From contig NZ_JAAORI010000004.1 in NCBI RefSeq assembly GCF_017696075.1, positions 248,001 to 312,000 of the forward strand: a stretch of DNA of 64,000 nt, given 5' to 3'. This DNA comes from Prochlorococcus marinus XMU1411. GTDB taxonomy: Bacteria; Cyanobacteriota; Cyanobacteriia; PCC-6307; Cyanobiaceae. The notes under the pieces are model-generated. The model searched no databases. It had not been told where the DNA came from and worked only from the letters and a program-made list of their open reading frames with translations. This document shows, one piece after another, positions 57,335-64,000 of the stretch (positions are counted from its first letter, which is position 1; each line of letters opens with the position of its first letter). The translations under genes and the position numbers were made by a program.

Positions 57335-58084
57335 ATGAATAATTTATTAGTGAGAAATGTTAAGTATATAGATGAACAATACAGAATAGGTGAAGGCATA
57401 ATTTCGGATGATGCATTTAAGCAACTTGAAAAGCTCTTTATTCCTGTTGATCCAGAGCCTGACTACTTTAATCAAAAAAATAATAAACTTTTGCCAAAAT
57501 TAGCCAAAGAAAACTATAAAGAATTTTTGGAAAGTTTATTAACAAAAACAAGATTAAGCATTCAACCAAAAATTGATGGCTGTGCTATTGCAATTAGATA
57601 TGTAGATGGCAAGTTTAATAAAGCTATTACAAAAAAAGGATTTGATGTCTCAAGCAAAATTAAACAAATTAAAAATGTCCCCGATTGTATTCCTATCAAA
57701 CGAGATTTTCAAATTAGAGGTGAACTATACGCTACAAACCAAGTTGCCGGCATTTCCAAAAGAATTACGAGAAAATACCTCAATGATAAAAATGGGATTG
57801 GAGAAAGTCTCCGCTTTTGCTGTTTCCAAATACTTAATGGAAGACTTAATCAATACGAAACCCTTAACTATCTTAAAAAATGTGGCTTCAGCACCCCTGA
57901 CAGTTACTTCACAAATAATACAAGCGAAATCCAAATATATAAAAAAACTTGGTTAGAGAAAAAAATATTTGCGAAATATCCAACTAATGGGATAGTTATA
58001 AAAATAAATAGTAGGAAATTACAGTTACTGAGAGAGAAAAGTTTATCTCAAAATAAGGAATGGCAATATGCAATTGAAAAATAA
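57335..58084 (+). CDS. Stand-alone NAD+-dependent DNA ligase adenylation module
   Basis: 249 residues, against about 670 for LigA. The N-terminal part resembles NMN-binding domain Ia (YRIGEGIISDDAFKQLEKL, about 16-34). The adenylation domain has the KxDG nucleophile at Lys79 (QPKIDG), RGE (128-130), IVIK (220-223) and a final WQYAIEK resembling motif V, after which the gene stops. OB, zinc, HhH and BRCT domains are absent. The Glu usually before KxDG is Gln77. It may self-adenylate but is unlikely to seal nicks alone. A full LigA must lie elsewhere. Confidence 0.82.
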   Translation: MNNLLVRNVKYIDEQYRIGEGIISDDAFKQLEKLFIPVDPEPDYFNQKNNKLLPKLAKENYKEFLESLLTKTRLSIQPKIDGCAIAIRYVDGKFNKAITKKGFDVSSKIKQIKNVPDCIPIKRDFQIRGELYATNQVAGISKRITRKYLNDKNGIGESLRFCCFQILNGRLNQYETLNYLKKCGFSTPDSYFTNNTSEIQIYKKTWLEKKIFAKYPTNGIVIKINSRKLQLLREKSLSQNKEWQYAIEK

Positions 58085-58192
58085 TATTAAATAGTACCTT
58101 CAAAAAGAGCTCACGATACTGACTTCCAGTATTTACAGTGGAAGAATAATTAAATTTTGGTTAAATTCCAAAGCAATTTGCAGGATTACTAA

Positions 58193-59122
58193 ATGACTGC
58201 CACTATTTCTAGACCTAAAATCTCTAACTGGGAAACATCTAATATTCCAAACCTTACAGGCAAAACAGCTCTAATTACTGGTGCGAATAGTGGTCTTGGA
58301 TACTACACTGCAAAGGCCTTTGCAGAAAAAAATGCTCATGTTGTTATAGCTTGTAGATCGCTTGAAAAAGCTAAACAAACTATCAAAAAACTCAAAGGTT
58401 TTAATCCTGAAGGATTATTTACACCTTTAGAATTAGATTTGTCAGATTTAAACAATATTGTTCAAGTTCAGTCCAAAATTTTTGATAATTTTGAAAATTT
58501 GGATTTACTAATCAATAATGCAGGCATTATGCATCCGCCTAAAACTCTTAGTGCCCAGGGATATGAAATACAATTTGCAGTTAATCATCTAGCTCACATG
58601 CTTTTGACCCTAAAGCTACTTCCAATTATTGAAAAAAAAGAAGAATCTAGAATAGTGACGGTTACTTCTGGAGCACAATTTTTTGGCAAAGTTGGTTGGA
58701 AAAATCTTAAAGCTGAGAACTATTACAACAAATGGGAATCTTACTCTAATAGCAAATTGGCAAATGTAATGTTTGCTTTGGAACTAAATGAAAACTTAAA
58801 GCACAAAAATATACTTTCTTTAGCTGCTCACCCAGGAATTGCAAAAACAAATCTCTTTACTGCTCAAAAACCTAACCCTAGTCCATTAGAAATTTTCTCC
58901 TTGGAATTATTTAGCCCTATTTTTCAAACTGCTGAGATGGGTGCTTTACCTCAACTTTTCGCAGCTACTTCACCAGATGCAAAAGGCGGTGACCATTATG
59001 GTCCTAGATTTAATTTCAGAGGTCATCCAAAACTATCCCCTACTTCTCCTTTCGCTATGAATAAAAAAGAAAGAAAAAATTTATGGGAAAAAAGCCTTGA
59101 AATACTTAGTAACTTCTTATAA
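58193..59122 (+). CDS. Short-chain dehydrogenase/reductase
   Basis: NAD(P)-dependent oxidoreductase, 309 residues. TGANSGLG (29-36) is the cofactor motif, NNAG (108-111) the structural motif, and YSNSK gives catalytic Tyr184 and Lys188, with the Ser at about 159. The sequence resembles the protochlorophyllide reductase and retinol dehydrogenase branch, but true POR motifs are not obvious, so the substrate is open. It has no signal peptide. Its end overlaps the convergent 88-residue gene by six bases. Confidence 0.86.
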   Translation: MTATISRPKISNWETSNIPNLTGKTALITGANSGLGYYTAKAFAEKNAHVVIACRSLEKAKQTIKKLKGFNPEGLFTPLELDLSDLNNIVQVQSKIFDNFENLDLLINNAGIMHPPKTLSAQGYEIQFAVNHLAHMLLTLKLLPIIEKKEESRIVTVTSGAQFFGKVGWKNLKAENYYNKWESYSNSKLANVMFALELNENLKHKNILSLAAHPGIAKTNLFTAQKPNPSPLEIFSLELFSPIFQTAEMGALPQLFAATSPDAKGGDHYGPRFNFRGHPKLSPTSPFAMNKKERKNLWEKSLEILSNFL

Positions 59123-59383
59123 ATTTTTCATTTTTACTAACTTTAGAAAATACTTCAAGATATGTAATTCACTCTCTGAGAGTTTCATAAATTCTGTTAA
59201 GGCATCATAATTTTTTTCATCAATTTTTTTTGACAATTTAATAAAACTATCATGGTTTTCATTAACAAAGCGCTCAGCAATCTGAGACGGAGTTAAACCC
59301 TGTTCAATTAATTCACCTGGAGCATTTTTCTCCCACTTTTCATAAAACCAGGAGAACCAATATTTTGAAGTATTTTCTTCCAT
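59117..59383 (-). CDS. Small conserved hypothetical protein, 88 aa
   Basis: 88 residues, almost all helical and charged, with Trp-rich start (KYWFSWFYEKWEKN) and a C-terminal amphipathic helix (SESELHILKYFLKLV). No membrane segment or signal is seen. I recognise no family. The coding look is good and the fit between neighbours is tight. Confidence 0.6.
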   Translation of the reverse strand: MEENTSKYWFSWFYEKWEKNAPGELIEQGLTPSQIAERFVNENHDSFIKLSKKIDEKNYDALTEFMKLSESELHILKYFLKLVKMKNL

Positions 59384-59483
59384 TAATTAAATTTTCTTTG
59401 GCAAATTCTATAAATACATAAGAAAGATCTCATAATTGAATTACCCCTTAAACACAATTAATATAAATGCAATTATTAATTTA

Positions 59484-60881
59484 ATGATAGATAATCATTC
59501 TAGTAAAGAAAATATTAATCTTGTAATTGGATTAGGTAAATCTGGATTTTGGGCTGCCAAGTATTTGAGAAGCATCAATAAGAGAGTAATTGTTTGGGAA
59601 AGTAAAGATGGGATAGAATTCTTAGAAAGAAAAACAGAATTAGAAGAGCTTAATATACTAGTTTCTCTGAATAAAGAATTTGTATTTGAAGAAATTCAAC
59701 CTTTTGTAAAAGAGATCGAATCTGTTGTTGTAAGTCCATCAATACCTTATGACCACATAACTATTATTGAATTAAAAAAAAAGGGAATTAAAGTAATTGG
59801 AGAAATTAATGTTGCATGGGAAATTTTAAAAGACACAAATTGGATAGGTATTACTGGCACTAATGGCAAGACTACTGTTACTCATCTATTAAGCCATATA
59901 CTCTGTGATACTGGATTATATGCTCCTTTTGCTGGAAATATTGGTACACCTTTATGTAAATATGCTCACTCCAAAAAACATGAAAAAATTGATTGGGTTG
60001 TAGCTGAATTAAGCAGTTATCAAATAGAAATATCTCCAGAAGTAAAACCTAATATTGGAATATGGACAACCTTCACAGAAGATCATCTTGAAAGACATAA
60101 AACACTTGAAAACTATTTCAACATAAAAAAAAGCTTGCTAGAAAAATCTGATTTTAGAATTTATAATTATGACGATAAAAACCTAAGAGATCACTACGGT
60201 TCGCTATCAAAAGGGCTTTGGATAACAACTAGTTTCTATAAATCAAATATTATTCAATGCGATTATTGGATAGATGATCAAGCATACATTGTTGAGAGAG
60301 GACAGAAATTATTCAAACTTGAACATTTTTCTTTAAAAGGAATGCATAATCTACAAAATCTTTTATTGGCAATTGCAGCAGCAAGAAAAGTTGGATTATC
60401 TGGGAAGAAGATTAAAGATTCTTTATCTAATTACAAACAATTACCCCATAGGATGGAAACAATTTATAAAAATAAGGATCTGGAAATAATTAATGATAGT
60501 AAAGCTACAAATTTTGACTCTTCTATTGCAGGAATAAGTTCAATTGAAGGTCAAATAATAGTCATTGCTGGGGGTAGATTAAAAGGGAATGAATATAGTG
60601 AGTGGATAAAAGTTTTAAAGAAAAAAGTTAAATGTGTTTTCCTTTTCGGAGAAAGCTCAAAAGTCCTAAAAATGGCGCTTATTAATGAAGGATTTAAAAA
60701 AAATATTTTTGAATTTTCAGAACTAAAAGAGCTTTTAAATTTTGTTTTTCATTATTTACAAAATAATAAGGTTGGAACATTATTATTCTCACCTTCATGC
60801 TCTAGTTTTGATCAATTTAAAAATTACGAAGAGCGTGGAGATTATTTCAAGAAACTAATAAGTGAAAAAATTAAAGGTTAG
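59484..60881 (+). CDS. murD: UDP-N-acetylmuramoyl-L-alanine--D-glutamate ligase
   Basis: Mur ligase that adds D-Glu to the peptidoglycan precursor, 465 residues. [13 protein letters not shown] (16-28) is the UDP-binding domain. [11 protein letters not shown] (122-132) is the ATP site. ELSSYQIE and [22 protein letters not shown] are typical of MurD. ATG 59484 is preferred to TTG 59436, because the 16 extra residues lack family character. Confidence 0.94.
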   Translation: MIDNHSSKENINLVIGLGKSGFWAAKYLRSINKRVIVWESKDGIEFLERKTELEELNILVSLNKEFVFEEIQPFVKEIESVVVSPSIPYDHITIIELKKKGIKVIGEINVAWEILKDTNWIGITGTNGKTTVTHLLSHILCDTGLYAPFAGNIGTPLCKYAHSKKHEKIDWVVAELSSYQIEISPEVKPNIGIWTTFTEDHLERHKTLENYFNIKKSLLEKSDFRIYNYDDKNLRDHYGSLSKGLWITTSFYKSNIIQCDYWIDDQAYIVERGQKLFKLEHFSLKGMHNLQNLLLAIAAARKVGLSGKKIKDSLSNYKQLPHRMETIYKNKDLEIINDSKATNFDSSIAGISSIEGQIIVIAGGRLKGNEYSEWIKVLKKKVKCVFLFGESSKVLKMALINEGFKKNIFEFSELKELLNFVFHYLQNNKVGTLLFSPSCSSFDQFKNYEERGDYFKKLISEKIKG

Positions 60882-61001
60882 TAAATCCATTTTTTGTTCA
60901 AGTATCATTTCGTAATTTTCAGGTCGGTCATCACAACCGTCTCCCCTCTAGCAAATATTCACTTATTTAGTTAGATTTTGACTATAAATTAACTACTAGC
61001 A

Positions 61002-61316
61002 ATGAGTGAATCTAACAATTTACCTCAAGCAATAAGCCATAAAAAATTAAGTAACTTGATGCTTAAAGCACAAAAGGATTCTCATTTTTCTGACGAATTA
61101 GCAGAAATAGAAAGCCCCGAACAAAGAGAATTTGAAGAGTTAATAAACAATTGGGAAGCTTCAACTAAGAAGGTAGTTAATGAGTTATCAAAAAGAAAAG
61201 ATAATTTACTAAAAGATAAATCACCAAATTCCTTAATTGCTCTTGGTGCTATGGAAGTTCATCTCAACATGGCTTTGCAAGCCTTAAATGCATTTAATAA
61301 AGGGGTTGATGGGTAA
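61002..61316 (+). CDS. Small helical hypothetical protein, 104 aa
   Basis: 104 residues. The sequence is mostly helix-forming (KKLSNLMLKAQKD, REFEELINNWEASTKKVVNELSKRKDNL) with a hydrophobic C-terminal helix (LIALGAMEVHLNMALQALNAF). It is soluble in appearance and fits a helical bundle. I recognise no family. It is separated from murD by 120 bases that include a small G+C-richer patch. The convergent pirin gene ends 14 bases away. Confidence 0.65.
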   Translation: MSESNNLPQAISHKKLSNLMLKAQKDSHFSDELAEIESPEQREFEELINNWEASTKKVVNELSKRKDNLLKDKSPNSLIALGAMEVHLNMALQALNAFNKGVDG

Positions 61317-61330
61317 AATTAAAATATAAA

Positions 61331-62062
61331 TTATAAGTAAGGCATCGAAAATAAGAGAAAATCTAGTTCTTTTTCAGTATCTATAGAGACATCATCATAA
61401 TAATCAACTTCAAAACCCAAGCCATCTCCAGATTCGAGACATACATTTAGATTAGAGTCTTTACTTTTTAATAAAAGATTACCTTCTATTATTTGTATCC
61501 AATTATATTTATCGATTTTTAATGGCAATTTTTTTTCTTTAATTGGCTTATATTTACAACGCCATAAAGAGATACTTTGATTTAGAAAAAGCTTATTATT
61601 TTTACCGTCTTTGTAATTAAAAATAAGATTATCCCACAACTCTTCATTTAATGAAATTTGATCATATCGGGGTTTGATATTTTCTTTTTGAGGGTATATC
61701 CAAATCTGGAACAACTTACAGGTCTCATTTTCTTCATTCTTCTCGCTATGAGAGATTCCAGTACCTGCAGACATAACTTGTACTTCATCTTTGTGAATTT
61801 TTCCAAGATTATCTAACGAGTCTCTATGAGTTATTGCTCCTTTTGTTACAACAGTAATTATTTCCATATTTGCATGAGAATGTGTATTAAATCCTGCATG
61901 AGGAGAAATAATATCTTCGTTTATAACTCTAATTTTCCCAAAATTATCCCATTTTGGATCTCTATGTTCTGCGAAAGAAAATGAATGCCTCGAATTTAGC
62001 CATTCTCTAGTCGATCTAAATCTTTCTTGAGATTTCCTTATTTTAATTATTTTCAAAGACAT
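61331..62062 (-). CDS. Pirin family protein
   Basis: Bicupin metalloprotein of 243 residues. Early motifs are SRHSFSFAEHRDPKWDNFG and the cupin metal site HAGFNTHSHANMEIITVV, followed by QVMSAGTGISHSEKNE, all typical of pirin/YhhW. Some members have quercetinase activity; the natural role is unclear. The C-terminal cupin (LKSKDSNLNVCLESGDGLGFEV) is degenerate, as usual. Confidence 0.92.
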   Translation of the reverse strand: MSLKIIKIRKSQERFRSTREWLNSRHSFSFAEHRDPKWDNFGKIRVINEDIISPHAGFNTHSHANMEIITVVTKGAITHRDSLDNLGKIHKDEVQVMSAGTGISHSEKNEENETCKLFQIWIYPQKENIKPRYDQISLNEELWDNLIFNYKDGKNNKLFLNQSISLWRCKYKPIKEKKLPLKIDKYNWIQIIEGNLLLKSKDSNLNVCLESGDGLGFEVDYYDDVSIDTEKELDFLLFSMPYL

Positions 62063-62149
62063 AAATACTAAGAAATAAATATGGTGTATTTGTGTAAATT
62101 AAATATTTTTGAAAATTATAAATTATTAATAAGTGAAATTACTTTTTAT

Positions 62150-62278
62150 TTATTTGTTAATTTTGCTTTGTGCTTTATTTGCTTTATTAATTATTTTTTT
62201 TGCTTCTTCTCTTGTCGAACATTTTTCTGCCTCAACGTTTAAGTTTTTTAGTTTATTTAATTGCTTTGAAATTTTCAT
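62150..62278 (-). CDS. Very small basic protein, 42 aa
   Basis: ATG 62278 to TAA 62150-62152. 42 residues, highly charged and helical: MKISKQLNKLKNLNVEAEKC, then STREEAKKIINKANKAQSKINK. The regular pattern looks like a coiled coil rather than noise, and no other gene covers the interval 62063-62361. Function is unknown. It could also be chance in AT-rich DNA, where Lys and Asn codons are common. Confidence 0.5.
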   Translation of the reverse strand: MKISKQLNKLKNLNVEAEKCSTREEAKKIINKANKAQSKINK

Positions 62279-62361
62279 ACAAGTTTAAATTACCAAGTAG
62301 AAATTAACACATATTTAATGGAATAGCTAAAAATATTAGGTTTGCATTTGAACCTTAGTAC

Positions 62362-62898
62362 CTAAAAATAAGATTGGAGGATGGAATTATCTGAACAATA
62401 TAAAGGATGTATTGGATTATCTTTGATTGTTTTTTTAATAAAAAGCGGTCCAAGAGAGTTATCAAAATTATTTTTCCTAATTAAATTATATTGCATTATT
62501 TTTTTTGCTATTTTTTTATTTCTATTTAGAAATTTCCCTTTATTTCCCCAACCTAACCATAAATCACAATTTTTATCTTCAGACCAGTGTTTTAAGTTTT
62601 TATAAATATGATTGTTGTTTAGATAACCTACAGGGTTTTTGTGATTAAAAAGTTTCTCTGGTTTGCTTGAAATAAGAGCAAATAGATTGATTAATTTTAC
62701 TTTGCCGTAATTATTATTTTTAGAAATTTTGATTATCTTTTTTGTTGTATTATCTAAGAAATCTTCATCCGATAATGAGGGATTTAGACCAATAAAGATA
62801 ATTTCCTTTGTAGATTTAGAAATCTTATAACTTAGACTCCATCTATATAATTTGTTAGCACTTATTAAACAATTTCTTTCTAGAAATAAATTTCTCAA
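62362..62898 (-). CDS. DUF1643 family protein
   Basis: 178 residues. The start YRWSLSYKISKSTKEIIFIGLNPSLSDED in segments, then KVKLINLFALISSKPEKLF and DLWLGWGNKGKF, is the pattern of DUF1643. No membrane segment is seen. Function is unknown. The start TTG 62898 overlaps the DUF2214 stop (TTGA), which supports an operon of these two genes. Confidence 0.82.
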   Translation of the reverse strand: MRNLFLERNCLISANKLYRWSLSYKISKSTKEIIFIGLNPSLSDEDFLDNTTKKIIKISKNNNYGKVKLINLFALISSKPEKLFNHKNPVGYLNNNHIYKNLKHWSEDKNCDLWLGWGNKGKFLNRNKKIAKKIMQYNLIRKNNFDNSLGPLFIKKTIKDNPIHPLYCSDNSILQSYF

Positions 62899-63380
62899 CC
62901 TAAACCTACACCTCTAGCCATAAGAGTGGCAAACAAGGGTATTGTTGCAAAGCCAACTAATTCAGTAGTAATGATGAGTCTGAACCTCTTAACTAGATTC
63001 TCAGATATTTCAGGTAATTTATTCTTACTTAATGGAATAGCCCATAAGATATATGTTGTTGTTGGGTATAAAGAAAGTAATCCCACCAGAATGTAAAGAG
63101 AAACCTTTATCCAAAACACAGGGTTACCTGTATAGAAATCACCTCCTTGACCAAAATACTTAACACGCAAAATCCCAGTAACTAATATTGCAACTCCTGC
63201 CAAACCATAAACCACATCTGCAATTATCATTGAGATCGTCTCATTTCTATTAAGACCTACTTTGAGAGTCAATCTTTCAAACAAAAGAGAACCGAAACAC
63301 AAAATAATTCCTAAATAATGAACATATGCTACTAATGCACTTTTAGCAATTTCACCTGTTAATAAAGTTCCTAATAACAT
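62895..63380 (-). CDS. DUF2214 family membrane protein
   Basis: 161 residues with four hydrophobic segments (about 10-32, 50-68, 84-104, 128-150). HYLGIILCFGSLLFERLTLK in the first segment and IADVVYGLAGVAILVTGILRVKYFGQGG match DUF2214. A conserved His in the first segment could bind a cofactor, but this is speculative. ATG 63380 is preferred to TTG 63386. The downstream DUF1643 gene is coupled by a four-base overlap. Confidence 0.84.
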   Translation of the reverse strand: MLLGTLLTGEIAKSALVAYVHYLGIILCFGSLLFERLTLKVGLNRNETISMIIADVVYGLAGVAILVTGILRVKYFGQGGDFYTGNPVFWIKVSLYILVGLLSLYPTTTYILWAIPLSKNKLPEISENLVKRFRLIITTELVGFATIPLFATLMARGVGLG

Positions 63381-63467
63381 GTTCAAGTCAAAATTTATAC
63401 AATCCTAACCACCAAATGAAGAATTTGTTTAGAAATAAATTAATAACTTAAAAGCAAGGTATTAAAT

Positions 63468-64000
63468 CTAAGACTCTAAATACCTTTTCTGGCCATCTTC
63501 AAAAAAATCCTTTTTATTCCATACTTCGATTACATCTGGGAAGTGTTTTTCCATACAATTATCACAAACCCCATGACTGAATCTAATATCACTAATTTTC
63601 GAAAGATATTTTTCTAAATGCATCCAATCGCCCTCCTTATTTTTCACTTCTCTGCAATATGAACATACAGATAAAATCCCTTCCTGTTTATGCAAATTAG
63701 ACAATGCATCTAGCAAATTTAATGACTTTTTTCTAAGCTCTAAAAATGAAACTATTTGCTTGGATAATAATTCCATAATATTGAATTGTTGTGTAGTTAG
63801 ATTTCCTGGCTTTCTATCTATTACACAAAGAGTTCCAAGCTTATTACCATCACTATTTCTAAGGGGAAAACCTGCATAAAAACGAATCTTTGGGTCTCCA
63901 GTTACCAATGGATTATTTATAAATCTTTCATCTTGGAAAGCATCATGAATAATTAATGGACTATTTTCTTTTATTGCATGTGTACAAAAAGACCAATCCC
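63468..64000 (-). CDS. GAF-domain signalling protein (partial, runs off the window end)
   Basis: The reverse frame stays open to the window edge and the missing N-terminus lies beyond 64000. The GAF domain reads WSFCTHAIKENSPLIIHD, then FINNPLVTGDPKIRFYAGFPL and GTLCVIDRKPGNL, all typical. The C-terminus has a Cys-rich segment (VCSYCREVKNKEGDW, then HGVCDNCMEKHFPD) common after GAF or PAS domains in cyanobacterial sensors. It may bind a small ligand or metal. No output kinase or cyclase domain is visible in this part. Confidence 0.85.
   Translation of the reverse strand, partial: DWSFCTHAIKENSPLIIHDAFQDERFINNPLVTGDPKIRFYAGFPLRNSDGNKLGTLCVIDRKPGNLTTQQFNIMELLSKQIVSFLELRKKSLNLLDALSNLHKQEGILSVCSYCREVKNKEGDWMHLEKYLSKISDIRFSHGVCDNCMEKHFPDVIEVWNKKDFFEDGQKRYLES

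Noticed and set aside
62381-62605. 74-residue forward frame
   Set aside because: It is antisense to the DUF1643 gene and shows only hydrophobic low-complexity character.
1-64000. CRISPR arrays, insertion sequences, integrases or prophage genes
   Set aside because: No regularly spaced repeats, transposase or phage motifs were seen on either strand. tRNA genes are present but no integration-site duplication was noticed beside them.

Overview
The window is a chromosomal segment of a marine picocyanobacterium, almost certainly a high-light-adapted Prochlorococcus. The DNA is very AT-rich and gene-dense, with short spacers. It carries a high-light-inducible protein gene, a plant-type [2Fe-2S] ferredoxin, the NblS (Hik33-type) sensor kinase, a photosystem II S4-domain protein, and kaiB-kaiC next to rplU-rpmA without kaiA. 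The species call is inference from gene content and order; no database was searched.

Layout. 1-181: the 5' end of an unknown reverse-strand gene and a tiny ORF. 463-5596: tRNA-Leu, argD, folC, then an FAD-linked oxidase and a cytosine deaminase-like amidohydrolase on the reverse strand. 5726-10893: tRNA-His, miaB, ddl, a small membrane gene, ftsQ, ftsZ and the SRP RNA. 10940-17585: panB, hemW, a PIN-TRAM membrane protein, clpR-clpP3, ilvC and cobD. 17637-19431: an hli gene, four small unrecognised genes and HU. 19432-20059 is the longest gene-free stretch. 20060-29511: a glycogen debranching enzyme, tRNA-Gly, a GPH sugar transporter, an MlaE-type permease, two cyanobacterial DUF genes, plsY, pyrF, tyrS, a DUF1825 gene and a GIY-YIG-like gene.

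29536-37112: pepA, msrA and a reverse-strand envelope operon (bamA-like, lpxC, fabZ, lpxA, lpxB). 37159-47117: divergent purC/purD, nblS, kaiC, kaiB, rplU, rpmA, a methyltransferase, truB and a SpoIID-like protein. 47191-53748: rnz, a pentapeptide-repeat protein, ferredoxin, prmA, serA, a small membrane protein, the PSII S4 protein and tRNA-Val. 53816-64000: small membrane and redox proteins, a photolyase-like protein with its domains apparently in swapped order, a stand-alone NAD+-ligase adenylation module, an SDR, murD, pirin, DUF1643, DUF2214 and a partial GAF-domain protein.

Most of the window is core housekeeping: cell wall and division (ddl, ftsQ, ftsZ, murD), outer membrane and lipid A, nucleotide and amino-acid synthesis, translation, clock and light response. 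No transposase, integrase, phage gene or CRISPR array was seen. The most unusual items are the photolyase-like and ligase-like genes facing away from each other at 55904-58084, the kaiA-less clock locus, the habit of convergent genes overlapping at their ends, and several very small genes.
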